In this document: positions 1 to 9,666 of the stretch, piece after piece
How positions within the stretch are numbered: position 1 is the first letter of the stretch
Layout: each line of letters opens with the position of its first letter
NCBI GenBank assembly: GCA_020629385.1
Contig: JAHDDJ010000006.1
Span: 1 to 32,202 of the forward strand
Reading direction: 5' to 3'
Source of the DNA: Erythrobacter sp.
GTDB lineage: Bacteria > Pseudomonadota > Alphaproteobacteria > Sphingomonadales > Sphingomonadaceae
Length of the DNA stretch: 32,202 bases
Notes under the pieces: generated by a model
Seen by the model: only the letters and a program-made list of their open reading frames with translations
Told to the model about the DNA's origin: nothing
Database searches by the model: none
Position numbers and translations under genes: made by a program

Positions 1-39
1 TGCAGGTTTCCAGCTTTCGGGGATCGCATCCTGAGACAT
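1..39 (-). CDS. N-terminal fragment of a leftward gene (partial)
   Basis: Read leftward from an ATG at 39, the first 13 codons give MSQDAIPESWKPA and stay open to the window edge. This reads like a plausible protein N-terminus and would make the gene divergent from the RNase D gene, with about 80 bases between the starts. A start such as 'IPESW+P' occurs in some alphaproteobacterial uracil-DNA glycosylases, but 13 residues cannot establish that. No strong ribosome binding site is visible upstream; there is only a G-rich GCGGG next to the ATG. The reading could be chance. Confidence 0.35.
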   Translation of the reverse strand, partial: MSQDAIPESWKPA

Positions 40-118
40 CCCGCAATGCTATACCTGATACCAATATGCTGCCAGCCACCCCTTCCCCTTAATCCCCGAT
101 GGGACTAAGGGCATGGGC

Positions 119-736
119 ATGGCAGTTTATTTTCACGAAGAAGACCTTCCCGAAGGCGTATTGGCTCCCGGTCCTGTGGCAGTGGACACCGAAACCATGG
201 GGCTGATCACAGCTCGCGACCGATTGTGTGTCGTGCAGATCAGCGATGGCAAGGGAGACGAGCATCTAGTCCGCTTCAAAGTAGGCAGTTCCTACGATGC
301 GCCCAATCTGAAAGCCGTTCTGGCCGACAAAAGCCGTCTGAAACTGTACCATTTTGCCCGCTTCGATCTGGCGGCCATCGAATATTATCTCGGCGTCGAA
401 GCCAGCCCAGTCTTCTGCACCAAAATCGCTAGCAAGATGACCCGCACCTATACGGACCGGCATGGCCTCAAGAATCTGGTTGTCGAATTGCTTGGCGGAG
501 AAATTTCAAAGGCACAGCAAAGCTCAGACTGGGGCGCTCCGGAAATCAACGAAGCGCAGCGCGATTATGCCGCATCCGATGTCCGCTATTTGCATCGCCT
601 TCACGAGGTGATGGTCGAACGGCTTGAGCGCGAGGGCCGGACCGATATGGCGCAGGCCTGCTTCGATTTCCTGCCCACCCGCGCCCGGCTCGACATTGCC
701 GGTTGGGCGGACCACGACATTTTCAGCCACGCTTAA
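119..736 (+). CDS. rnd: RNase D-type 3'-5' exonuclease (DEDDy)
   Basis: A protein of 205 residues consisting of a single 3'-5' exonuclease domain that trims structured RNA such as tRNA precursors in the cytoplasm. The DEDDy residues are visible: D23 and E25 in AVDTETMGL, D83 in YHFARFDL, and Y150 with D154 in the YxxxD box (YAASD). It is much shorter than the roughly 375-residue E. coli RNase D because the C-terminal HRDC domains are absent; this short form is common in alphaproteobacteria. The ATG at 119 is preferred over the ATG at 113 because TAAGGG at 105-111 lies about 7 bases upstream of 119 and too close to 113. lptC follows after a short gap, so the two are probably co-transcribed. 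Confidence 0.9.
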   Translation: MAVYFHEEDLPEGVLAPGPVAVDTETMGLITARDRLCVVQISDGKGDEHLVRFKVGSSYDAPNLKAVLADKSRLKLYHFARFDLAAIEYYLGVEASPVFCTKIASKMTRTYTDRHGLKNLVVELLGGEISKAQQSSDWGAPEINEAQRDYAASDVRYLHRLHEVMVERLEREGRTDMAQACFDFLPTRARLDIAGWADHDIFSHA

Positions 737-760
737 GGAAGGCACCGCCACTTCGCCATC

Positions 761-1426
761 ATGGGCCAGCAGAGAAGGATCGAGACGGCAGAAGCCAAGC
801 AGCTGCGCAACGCGCGGCAGCATTTCGCGACTCCGGGTGGTTCGCATGACAAGCTGGTGGCGTTTTTGGGCAAGGTCCTGCCCATGGGTGTCGGTGTACT
901 TGCCGCGCTGATGGTGATTACCCCTTTGTCGCCACGCGGAGAGATCAGCTTTCTGCTGGACCGTAATAAGGTCGCCGTGATCGACGAACGCTTGCGGGTC
1001 GATAATGCGCTCTATCGCGGACAGGATGATGACGGACAGCCGTTTTCGCTAACTGCCGGCGAAGCTGTGCAGCAATCCAGTGCGGAAGGCATCGTCAGAA
1101 TGAGCGATCTGGTCGCACGCATTTTGCTGCCCGCTGGCCCGGCCAAATTGAGCGCCCTCGGCGGCGCCTATAACATCGACGAGGAAGTCGTTTCCGTTCC
1201 GGGAGAGGTCAATTTGCTGGCCGCTGACGGGTACCGGATGATGACACGCGGGGTGTCTATCGACCTGGAGACGAAACAAATGCGCGGCGAAAACGGGGTC
1301 GAGGGTGCAATTCCCGCCGGCACATTTTCCGCCAACCGCCTTGAAGTCGATCTGGCCGAACGCACAATCGTGCTTGATGGAAATGCAAAGCTCCGGATGG
1401 TCCCGGGCAAGTTGAGAATGCCATGA
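761..1426 (+). CDS. lptC: LPS export ABC transporter periplasmic protein LptC
   Basis: A protein of 221 residues. LptC is the bitopic inner-membrane part of the Lpt bridge that passes lipopolysaccharide from the LptB2FG extractor to LptA. A cytoplasmic N-terminus of about 40 residues precedes one membrane segment around residues 37-56 (GKVLPMGVGVLAALMVITPL). The rest is periplasmic beta-jellyroll-like sequence ending with the typical NRLEVDLAERTIVLDGNAKL repeat. Family assignment rests on this architecture and on lptA following immediately: the lptC stop and the lptA start overlap as ATGA. The only AAGGAAGG-like ribosome binding site sits rather far upstream (735-743), so the exact start is slightly uncertain. 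Confidence 0.85.
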   Translation: MGQQRRIETAEAKQLRNARQHFATPGGSHDKLVAFLGKVLPMGVGVLAALMVITPLSPRGEISFLLDRNKVAVIDERLRVDNALYRGQDDDGQPFSLTAGEAVQQSSAEGIVRMSDLVARILLPAGPAKLSALGGAYNIDEEVVSVPGEVNLLAADGYRMMTRGVSIDLETKQMRGENGVEGAIPAGTFSANRLEVDLAERTIVLDGNAKLRMVPGKLRMP

Positions 1427-1983
1427 CAAAACCAACATTGAAATCCGCTGCGCAATATGCCGCGATCGGCTTCACCGCCACTTTGCTAGCCATGGGCGGT
1501 ATGCAGCTTTCCGCGCAATCGATTGCTTCGCACAATTCCAAAGCGCCCGTCAGTTATGACGCCGGGCGGATCGAATTGCAGGACCGGCAGAACCGCATCG
1601 CACTGTCCGGGAGTGTGATCCTGAAGCAGGCTGGTCTGACCGTGCGTTCCAACCGAATGCTCATCAATTATACCGACACTGGCGGACTGGAAATCCAGCG
1701 CATGACTGCAACCGGAGGGGTTCAGGTGACGCGCGGCAACGAGGCAGCCAGCGGTGATGTTGCTGTGTACGATTTCAATCGCAGAATCATTACCATGGCG
1801 GGCAATGTGCGTCTGCGCCGTGGCAGCGATACGCTGAATGGTGGGCGTCTGGTGATCGATCTCGCCACAGGTGTATCGAGCGTTGATGGCCGCGCCAGCG
1901 GTTCATCCTCGGTTAGCGGTGAAGTGGGTGAGAGAAACTCCAGCGGCCGTGTGACGGGCAGCTTTACCGTTCCTCAGGATTGA
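1423..1983 (+). CDS. lptA: LPS transport periplasmic protein LptA (OstA-like)
   Basis: A protein of 186 residues with a signal peptide (about residues 1-32, hydrophobic stretch AAIGFTATLLAMGGMQL, cleavage probably near LSAQS). The mature part is an OstA-like beta-jellyroll: repeated strands of the type DRQNRIALSGSVILKQAGLTVRSNRM and DFNRRIITMAGNVRLRRGSDTLNGGRLVIDL. LptA polymerises into the periplasmic bridge between LptC and the outer-membrane LptD/LptE. It starts inside the lptC stop codon (ATGA, 1423-1426), implying translational coupling. In many proteobacteria lptB follows directly. Here the next gene is a nucleotidyltransferase-fold protein and then the EPS genes, so lptB must lie elsewhere. 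Confidence 0.87.
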   Translation: MTKPTLKSAAQYAAIGFTATLLAMGGMQLSAQSIASHNSKAPVSYDAGRIELQDRQNRIALSGSVILKQAGLTVRSNRMLINYTDTGGLEIQRMTATGGVQVTRGNEAASGDVAVYDFNRRIITMAGNVRLRRGSDTLNGGRLVIDLATGVSSVDGRASGSSSVSGEVGERNSSGRVTGSFTVPQD

Positions 1984-1996
1984 GCAGCGCCTGGTC

Positions 1997-3208
1997 ATGA
2001 GCCGCACCCGACAAGAAATGCCGGGTCACATTCTGCTCCGCCTGCTCGGCCATGAGGGCCACCAAAAGCATCTTTCCGAATTGTCGGAGGATGAATGGGC
2101 GGAGGTCCTCCGGATTGCCGACCAGCACCGCCTGCTGCCGCTGATGCATGCGCGCCTGGAACGCGGTGAGATGATTGCCGTCGTTCCGCAACAACATAGA
2201 GACATGATTCGCGCCGCGCACCGAACCAGTGCGCTTGAGGTTCTGGCGCATCGCGCTGAACTTTTCTCGACAACGGAAATGCTGCGGGCGCAGGGCATCG
2301 AATCCGTCGCTCTCAAGGGATCATGGCTCGCGTGGTACGCATATCCCGAAGCTGCCGAACGGCCTGTGCGCGATGTGGACTTGCTCGTGCGCGAGGATCA
2401 GGCTCTCGCGGCATTCCGCCACCTCCAAGATCACGGCTTCATCCAGCGTGAAGGTTCCGCGCAACGTCCCGAGGCGATGATTGGCTCGGCAAAACATTTG
2501 CCACCACTCACATCGCCCATGGGTGTCGAGTTCGAAATCCACATGCATGCATGGGAACCGGCAATCGGCACAGCTTGGCCAATGCCGGCATTACAGGATT
2601 CACTCATCCTGAAAAAAGCCAAAGCCGCCGCACCGGGCGATCCCTGCCGATACCCCGATGCGCAGCACATGTTGATGCATCTGGTCATCCACGCCGCCTA
2701 TAGCCACCGCTTCGATGTAGGTCCGCTGGTGCTGTTCGACATCAAATATCTGCTGGAACGAAACGATGTTTCCATGGCCAATTTTTGGCGCGATGCCGAA
2801 CAGGGCGGGTGGCTGGAGGGAGCAGCGCTGACGATGGCTCTGGTCGAGCGCTGGATCAAAACCGGTATGCAACTGCACATCCCGATCCCCGTCGCTCCCG
2901 AGCTGGTCGATGATTGCGAGGCATTGCTGGTGCAGGATCTCGCGATCAAGGAAGATACAGGGCTTTTGGCCGAATTGTCCGAAACCAGAGAAAAGTCGGG
3001 AGCTTTGGGAGCTGCCCGACAATTGTGGCAACGCGCAAAGGGAAAGCAACGCGCCAGCCATGGTGTGCCTGAATCCAGTCCAGAGGGGTGGGCAAGCTGG
3101 TTTGGCAGACGCAGCAGGGCGCTCGCCGCTAATCTGGGGCGCCGCGATCTGCACGAAACGGCACAACGCAAAGCTCGTATCGGGCAATGGCTTTCACCAT
3201 CTCCATAG
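1997..3208 (+). CDS. Nucleotidyltransferase family protein (NTP_transf_5-like)
   Basis: A protein of 403 residues resembling the uncharacterised nucleotidyltransferase family PF14907. The defining stretch is at about residues 100-131: GIESVALKGSWLAW, then a tyrosine-containing helix and RPVRDVDLLV, matching the K-G pair and R-x-x-D-x-D metal-binding signature of that fold. The N-terminus (HRLLPLMHARLERG) is also typical. The substrate is unknown; members are often found in capsule and exopolysaccharide loci. There is no signal peptide, so it is probably cytoplasmic. It begins 13 bases after the lptA stop and on the same strand, so it may be read through from lptCA, and it is the first gene of the rightward EPS arm. 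The C-terminal third is helical and arginine-rich with no recognisable domain. Confidence 0.72.
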   Translation: MSRTRQEMPGHILLRLLGHEGHQKHLSELSEDEWAEVLRIADQHRLLPLMHARLERGEMIAVVPQQHRDMIRAAHRTSALEVLAHRAELFSTTEMLRAQGIESVALKGSWLAWYAYPEAAERPVRDVDLLVREDQALAAFRHLQDHGFIQREGSAQRPEAMIGSAKHLPPLTSPMGVEFEIHMHAWEPAIGTAWPMPALQDSLILKKAKAAAPGDPCRYPDAQHMLMHLVIHAAYSHRFDVGPLVLFDIKYLLERNDVSMANFWRDAEQGGWLEGAALTMALVERWIKTGMQLHIPIPVAPELVDDCEALLVQDLAIKEDTGLLAELSETREKSGALGAARQLWQRAKGKQRASHGVPESSPEGWASWFGRRSRALAANLGRRDLHETAQRKARIGQWLSPSP

Positions 3209-3256
3209 GCGCGCTAACTTGCCCCGCCTCGCAGATTTGGTAGGCCAGATGCATAA

Positions 3257-4342
<1,086 letters not shown>

Positions 4343-4346
4343 CACG

Positions 4347-5249
4347 ATGAGTGGGCGCGGCGACGGCACGCTTATCCGGCAGTTAAAAGCGCTTCATGCG
4401 CGCAATCCGGCAGTTCGAGCCGTGCTGTCCGCACCGGTATCCATGCGGCGAAAGCTTATCGATTGGCGCTCCGCCCCGGGCCTGCAAGTGGCACAAACAG
4501 CGGCGCAGCGTATTGCCGATGATGTGAAGCTCGATATGCCGGAATTCGATGGTCAGTTCTGGTGCCCGCCAACCTCGCATCTGTTTCGCCGTGTCATGTT
4601 GCACAATCGCTACGAACCCGAAGTCGGCGCGCTGATCCGCGAGCATGTGGACCCGGACCGCGATATGGTGGATGTCGGCGCCAATATCGGTTTCTTCAGC
4701 GTGTTGGCGGCCAGGCTTATGCGGCAGGGCCGCGTGTTGGCCGTCGAGCCGTCCGGTAGCGCTTTTGCCCGCTTGCAGCGCAATATCGATCTCAATCGCG
4801 TGTCGGATCGTGTAACGCTGTTCCACGGCGCGCTTTCTGATCACGCAGGGGAAGCCGATCTTCATCAGATCGACGGGAAAGAAGAATATGCCTCGCTTGC
4901 GCCGATCCGCCATGCCTCGGTCGCAGATGAACCGGCGCAGACCCAGCCAACCAAAATCGAAACTTTAGACAATCTGGTTGAGGATTTAGATCTGTCGCCT
5001 GCACTGGTGAAGATCGATGTCGAAGGTGCGGAAATGAGCGTGCTACACGGAGCCGGGCGCACTATCGCCAAACACCGCCCGGTAATTCTCTGTGAACTGG
5101 CCGGAGACTTGCTCGACCAATTCGGCACGACGCCCGATGCCATCCTGCAATGGCTGCGCGAGCGCGACTATGACATCAGGGATGTCGCCGATCCACGCCG
5201 CGCGCCGGACAGCCGTTTGCACGGAGAAATCGTGTGTCTGCCGCGGTAA
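4347..5249 (+). CDS. FkbM family SAM-dependent methyltransferase
   Basis: A protein of 300 residues. FkbM-type enzymes O-methylate small molecules or sugars using S-adenosylmethionine. The SAM-binding motif I is DVGANIGFFSVLAARL (about residues 109-124), and the family hallmark ALVKIDVEGAEMSVLHGA appears in the C-terminal half. The N-terminus (first about 60 residues) is basic and not obviously part of the fold. The ATG at 4347 is chosen because it follows the gmd stop by four bases; longer readings would run into gmd. In this EPS locus the likely substrate is a repeat-unit sugar, which is an inference from context. The next gene begins seven bases after the stop. Confidence 0.85.
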   Translation: MSGRGDGTLIRQLKALHARNPAVRAVLSAPVSMRRKLIDWRSAPGLQVAQTAAQRIADDVKLDMPEFDGQFWCPPTSHLFRRVMLHNRYEPEVGALIREHVDPDRDMVDVGANIGFFSVLAARLMRQGRVLAVEPSGSAFARLQRNIDLNRVSDRVTLFHGALSDHAGEADLHQIDGKEEYASLAPIRHASVADEPAQTQPTKIETLDNLVEDLDLSPALVKIDVEGAEMSVLHGAGRTIAKHRPVILCELAGDLLDQFGTTPDAILQWLRERDYDIRDVADPRRAPDSRLHGEIVCLPR

Positions 5250-5256
5250 CCGAGAC

Positions 5257-6639
5257 ATGAGCACGGTCAGGAACCGTTTGCTGAAATCGACCGGAGCGGG
5301 CGGGCTGAGCCTTGCCGCTCGATTGATGGAGCAATTGCTACTGGTGCCCGTTTTGCTGGCGGCATGGTCGGTCGAACTGTTCGGCGAGTGGATGCTCATT
5401 GCCGCAATTCCGGTTTACATCGCATTGCTCGATTTTGGCGTGGTCCAGTCTGGCTCCAACGAGCTAGCGCGGCGTGCAAGCGAGCAGGACGAAACAGGTG
5501 TTAGACGGTTCTTCGCTGATTATTCCTCTGCCTTTCTTCTGTGGTCCGCGCTGCTGTTTCTGCTTCTTGCCGGGCTGGCTGCGGTTGCCCCGATCGCACA
5601 GTGGCTTGATCTGCAGCAGATCGGTGGCAGCGAAGCGCAAGCCATATTTGTCCTGCTGATCGCCGCAACGTTGGTCTCCCAGAATTCATTGGCACTAATT
5701 GCCGGACTGCGTGCCCGCAAATTGTTGCCGCAAGGCTTGATGGTCCGCGCGGTGGGCGCCTTTGCCAGGCTGGGCGCTGCATTTGTGGCCGTCACCTTGC
5801 TTGATGCCGGGCCAATCGCCCTTGCGGCGATCCTGCTTGTCAGCCGTATTCTGGAATATGGATGGCAGTGCGTCTTGCTGCACCGTGCGGAGCTGGCGCC
5901 AAGCTGGAACATACTGCGTAAACGTTCTGAACCGTTGCGGGAATTCGTGATTGGCGGTCTGGAGTTCATGCTTTTCCCGCTGGCGCAATCGCTGGTCTTG
6001 CAAGGGGCCATCGTCGTCGTGGGCCTGACCTATGGCGCAGCAGCAGTCGCCCTTTTCGCGACCCACCGGACATTGTCCCGCTTGGTCTCGCAAGCCGTGC
6101 AACTGGTCACTGTCCCGCTGAGGGCGGAGGCGGGATTGATCCAGAACAACCGGAAGGAGCTGGGCGCGATAGTGACAACCGCTTCGCGGATCACAGTGTG
6201 GAGCGCTTTGATCCTGGCCGGCGTGTTGTTCGTAGCCGGCGCTGCAATCTTTACCCTTTGGACCGGCGGCAACATTTCTTTTGCACCGACCCTTTTCGCG
6301 GTGCTTCTGGGTGCAACTCTGGCGGAAGCGCTGTGGTCAGTCGTAGCGACCATCCGGATGGGCACGAACCGGCACAGACCTCTGGCATGGAGCTATCTTG
6401 TAGTAAGCTGTGCCGGATTGCTGGCGATGGTCTGGCTTGCCGAAACATCCGGCCTCGCGGCCATGGCATCGGTTCTCATGGTGATAGAGCTGGCGATGGT
6501 CGCAATTGCATTGCCCATGACCCTTCGCTTGCTCGATATAGACCTCGGGCGTTTTCTCGTCGACTTGGCCAAACCTCCCGTGAGTGAGGTCATTGCGCTG
6601 GTTGGCAAGGCAGTGCGCATGGTCAAACCGTCCACATGA
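5257..6639 (+). CDS. wzx: Polysaccharide repeat-unit flippase (Wzx-like)
   Basis: A protein of 460 residues made almost entirely of hydrophobic segments, consistent with the 12-14 helices of MATE/MOP-superfamily flippases. It would move undecaprenyl-pyrophosphate-linked repeat units across the inner membrane for Wzy-dependent polymerisation. Evidence is the membrane architecture, the length, the N-terminal pattern (RNRLLKSTGAGGLSLAARLM) typical of oligosaccharide flippases, and the position between sugar nucleotide and polymerase genes. Flippases diverge strongly in sequence, so substrate cannot be inferred. The ATG at 5257 starts seven bases after the methyltransferase stop; an upstream in-frame extension would overlap that gene by more than 150 bases and is rejected. 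Confidence 0.8.
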   Translation: MSTVRNRLLKSTGAGGLSLAARLMEQLLLVPVLLAAWSVELFGEWMLIAAIPVYIALLDFGVVQSGSNELARRASEQDETGVRRFFADYSSAFLLWSALLFLLLAGLAAVAPIAQWLDLQQIGGSEAQAIFVLLIAATLVSQNSLALIAGLRARKLLPQGLMVRAVGAFARLGAAFVAVTLLDAGPIALAAILLVSRILEYGWQCVLLHRAELAPSWNILRKRSEPLREFVIGGLEFMLFPLAQSLVLQGAIVVVGLTYGAAAVALFATHRTLSRLVSQAVQLVTVPLRAEAGLIQNNRKELGAIVTTASRITVWSALILAGVLFVAGAAIFTLWTGGNISFAPTLFAVLLGATLAEALWSVVATIRMGTNRHRPLAWSYLVVSCAGLLAMVWLAETSGLAAMASVLMVIELAMVAIALPMTLRLLDIDLGRFLVDLAKPPVSEVIALVGKAVRMVKPST

Positions 6640-6704
6640 GCAATGCCAGCGATGTTTGCGGATAGAAGCAACGCTCGTCATGATGCGCAAGAGAGGAGCG
6701 CACA

Positions 6705-7640
6705 GTGTCGTTTGATCTGACGGGCAAACGGATTTTCGTGGCGGGTCATCGCGGGATGGTCGGCTCGGCTTTGCTGCGCAGACTGGAGCGTGAGGATTGC
6801 GAATGCCTGACCGCCGAACGGTCCGATCTGGATTTGCGCGATCAACCGGCAGTGCGCGCATGGTTTGCCGCCAACACCCCCGACGCAGTCATCCTGGCCG
6901 CTGCCAAAGTCGGCGGGATCAAAGCCAATGACAACTTCCCGGCGGATTTCCTGCAGGACAATCTGCTAATCCAGTCCAATGTGATCGGCGCGGCGCATGA
7001 ACACCATGCCAGCAAGCTGTTGTTCCTCGGATCAAGTTGCATCTATCCAAAATTCGCCGAGCAACCCATTGGCGAGGACCAGTTGCTGACCGGTCCACTG
7101 GAGCCGACCAATGAATGGTACGCCATCGCCAAAATCGCCGGGATCAAGCTGTGCCAGGCTTATCGCAAGCAGCATGGCTGTGACTTCATTTCCGCCATGC
7201 CGACCAATCTGTATGGTCCCGGCGATAATTACGATCCGGAAACCAGCCACGTCCTTCCCGCGCTGATCCGCAAGGCAGCGGATGCGAAACAGTCAGGTGA
7301 ACAAAATCTGCGCATCTGGGGCTCGGGCACGCCTCTGCGCGAATTTCTCCATGTCGATGATCTGGCTGACGCGCTGGTATTTCTGCTCAAGAACTATTCC
7401 GCCGGGCGGCATATCAATGTCGGTAGCGGGCAGGAGATTTCCATTGCTGACCTTGCGCGTTTGGTGATGCAAGTCGCTGGCCTGACAGGCGAGGTACTGA
7501 CCGATCGCTCGCAGCCCGATGGAACACCCCGCAAATTGCTCGACTCCAGCCGGATTTCCGCGATGGGCTGGAATGCAACCATCCCTCTTGAAGAAGGCGT
7601 GAAGACTGTATTCGACAGCTTCATGAAGGATCGCACATGA
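6705..7640 (+). CDS. fcl: GDP-L-fucose synthase
   Basis: A protein of 311 residues, full length for the family. It is the NADPH-dependent 3,5-epimerase/4-reductase that turns GDP-4-keto-6-deoxymannose into GDP-L-fucose. Visible features are the Rossmann motif GHRGMVGSAL (residues 14-23), AAKVGGIKANDNFPADFLQDNL, GSSCIYPK (109-116, catalytic serine and cysteine) and YAIAK (Y139, K143). The GTG at 6705 is used as the start: GAGAGGAG lies about six bases upstream, and the protein begins exactly where the family does. Its stop overlaps the next start as ATGA (7637-7640). Together with gmd it makes fucose a very likely component of the polymer. Confidence 0.96.
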   Translation: MSFDLTGKRIFVAGHRGMVGSALLRRLEREDCECLTAERSDLDLRDQPAVRAWFAANTPDAVILAAAKVGGIKANDNFPADFLQDNLLIQSNVIGAAHEHHASKLLFLGSSCIYPKFAEQPIGEDQLLTGPLEPTNEWYAIAKIAGIKLCQAYRKQHGCDFISAMPTNLYGPGDNYDPETSHVLPALIRKAADAKQSGEQNLRIWGSGTPLREFLHVDDLADALVFLLKNYSAGRHINVGSGQEISIADLARLVMQVAGLTGEVLTDRSQPDGTPRKLLDSSRISAMGWNATIPLEEGVKTVFDSFMKDRT

Positions 7641-8929
7641 GCGGCCGCTCTAATGTATCCCGCAAGGCGATGTTTGGCGCAGTAGCTCTATTGCTCGGCG
7701 TTGCTTTGCTTGCGGGCGGGACTGCACGTCCTTTCAACGAGCTGACCATTCTGCTGGCGAGCCTGCCGGTGATTTACCTTCTGTTGGTGCGGAGACCGGA
7801 TGCACCAATGGCGTGGACGGGTAAGCTTGCCATAGCCCTGCTGGCTCTGGCGATGCTCCAACTTGTGCCCCTGCCGCCAGCAATATGGACTAGCCTGCCG
7901 GGGCGCGAGCTGGCGGCATCGGCGTTGCTGGCATCGGGTAACGAACTGGGCTGGAGGCCACTCGCCTTGAACCCCTTTGCGGCGCTCGCCGCTCTACTTA
8001 CTTGCATCGCGCCGATTGCAATGCACATCGGAGCAACACGGCTTGATGGCGGAGCGCAGAAACGACTTTTGGCTCTGGTGGCAGGCTTCGCACTGTTCAG
8101 CGCCGTCATCGGCTTTCTCCAACGAACCACCGGTGCACTGACCATCTATCAGACCGAGCATGTTGGCGCTGCGCTGGGCCTGTTCGCCAACCGCAATCAC
8201 CATGCCGATCTGCTGGTCGCAGGTATCCTGCTGATGATTGCACTGCTGCCGCACAAACGCAGCAGTGCGCAAAAGGCGCTGGCCACAGCCGCCATTGCCT
8301 TGCTGGTATTCGCAGTCATCGCAACGACGTCGCGCGCGGGAATTGCCTTGGCAGCGCCTGCCGCAGTCGCGGCGCTTGTTGCCATCTGGCGGCCACGTAA
8401 AGGGCTTGCCCGGTTGCTGGTGCTTGGCGCAATCGGCGCAGGTATAGGACTGCTGTTCATTCCCGCCTTCACCGACATATTCGCCCGCTTTGGAATTGCC
8501 GCAGACGATCAGCGGATCACCATGGCGCGGGACAGCATGGTTGCCACGCGCGCCATGTGGCCGTTCGGATCGGGTTACGGGAGCTTCGTGCCCGTCTATA
8601 TGGCCTATGAAAACCTCGACATGATGGAGGCGCGCTATGTCGTGGCTGCACATAACGACTTTTTACAATTGGCGCTGGAAGGCGGCTTGCCCGGCGTGAT
8701 AACCGGATGCGCGGCGGTGATCGCGATGGCAGTCATGGGCTGGAACATACTGCAAAGCCGCGCATCAGCGCTGGTATGGGCGGCATGGGGTGTTGCCCTG
8801 GTACTGCTGATCCATTCCGCCGTTGATTTTCCCTTGCGGACAGGCACGCTCGCCGTGATCTTCGGTTTGTGCACAGGCATCGCGCAAAGCGGCATCCGGA
8901 CGTTGCGCCACCACGCCAATCAGGGTTAA
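7637..8929 (+). CDS. O-antigen ligase/polymerase family membrane protein (Wzy-like)
   Basis: A protein of 430 residues with around ten hydrophobic segments. It belongs to the Wzy_C/O-antigen ligase superfamily, which polymerises undecaprenyl-linked repeats (Wzy) or transfers polymer to lipid A core (WaaL). The conserved periplasmic-loop elements are TSRAGIALA, FGSGYGSF and AAHNDFLQLALEGGLPG; the last is the H-N-x-x-L-Q-x-x-x-E-x-G signature. It is translationally coupled to fcl through an ATGA overlap and followed by wza after 35 bases. A second member of the superfamily lies at 20888-22195 and sequence alone does not say which is the polymerase. The neighbourhood with wza and wzc slightly favours a polymerase role here. 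Confidence 0.82.
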   Translation: MSGRSNVSRKAMFGAVALLLGVALLAGGTARPFNELTILLASLPVIYLLLVRRPDAPMAWTGKLAIALLALAMLQLVPLPPAIWTSLPGRELAASALLASGNELGWRPLALNPFAALAALLTCIAPIAMHIGATRLDGGAQKRLLALVAGFALFSAVIGFLQRTTGALTIYQTEHVGAALGLFANRNHHADLLVAGILLMIALLPHKRSSAQKALATAAIALLVFAVIATTSRAGIALAAPAAVAALVAIWRPRKGLARLLVLGAIGAGIGLLFIPAFTDIFARFGIAADDQRITMARDSMVATRAMWPFGSGYGSFVPVYMAYENLDMMEARYVVAAHNDFLQLALEGGLPGVITGCAAVIAMAVMGWNILQSRASALVWAAWGVALVLLIHSAVDFPLRTGTLAVIFGLCTGIAQSGIRTLRHHANQG

Positions 8930-8964
8930 TACTTGCGCGTATTTGCGGTCGTGGAAGTATCAGG

Positions 8965-9666
8965 ATGAATATCACATCCATTTGCAAAGCGTGTGGAGTG
9001 TCAGTTCTGGCATACCTGCTCGCAGGCTGCGTCGGCGGCGCGGCACCCGCGCTGCCAGCGGGCGTCGATGCTTACGCCGTCGTTCCCGTTGGCGATGTAG
9101 TGTCTCCGCGCCGTTCGACCATCGGCCCCAATGACCAACTAAGCATATCGGTGTTTCGCGAGCCGGACTTGTCGCTTGAAAAGGCAATCGTCGATTCCAA
9201 TGGTGAAGTGCAAGTCCCTCTGCTGGGGTCGGTCCCCGCGTCAGGAATGACCGCAGCTGAATTCGCCCGAAATCTGGAAAGCCGGTACCGTGCCCGCTTT
9301 CTCGTCAATCCCAGCGTAACGGTTGCCATTACGCAAGCAGCCTTGAGCCGCGTTACTGTCACGGGCGCTGTCACCAAACCGGGCGTGTATGACATGCCGA
9401 GCCGGATTTCGCTGATCGATGCTGTCGCACTGGCAGAAGGGCCGACAAATGTGGCCAAGTTCCGGCAAGTTGTTGTCTTCCGCCGTGTCGGAGGAGAGCG
9501 CGTTGGTGCCCTGTTCGATATGGGCGCGATCAGCGCAGGCGCCGCGCCCGATGTCGAGATTCTGCCCGGCGATCAGGTGATTGTTGGCACTGACAATATG
9601 AAACAGCTTTACCGCGATGCGCTGACCGCAGCGCCATTGATCAGCATCTTCAGGCCGTTCAACTGA
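8965..9666 (+). CDS. wza: Polysaccharide export outer-membrane lipoprotein (Wza-like)
   Basis: A protein of 233 residues. It begins with a lipoprotein signal peptide whose lipobox LAGC places the lipidated cysteine at residue 22. The Poly_export/SLBB architecture follows: STIGPNDQLSISVFREPDLSLEKAIVDSNGEVQVPLLGSV is the export domain and VTVTGAVTKPGVYDMPSRISLIDAVALAEGP is the SLBB domain. It should form the outer-membrane exit pore paired with Wzc. It is shorter than E. coli Wza (about 380 residues), as is common in alphaproteobacterial GumB/PelC-type exporters. The ATG at 8965 is chosen because the signal peptide starts there. The stop overlaps the wzc start by one base (TGATG). Confidence 0.93.
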   Translation: MNITSICKACGVSVLAYLLAGCVGGAAPALPAGVDAYAVVPVGDVVSPRRSTIGPNDQLSISVFREPDLSLEKAIVDSNGEVQVPLLGSVPASGMTAAEFARNLESRYRARFLVNPSVTVAITQAALSRVTVTGAVTKPGVYDMPSRISLIDAVALAEGPTNVAKFRQVVVFRRVGGERVGALFDMGAISAGAAPDVEILPGDQVIVGTDNMKQLYRDALTAAPLISIFRPFN

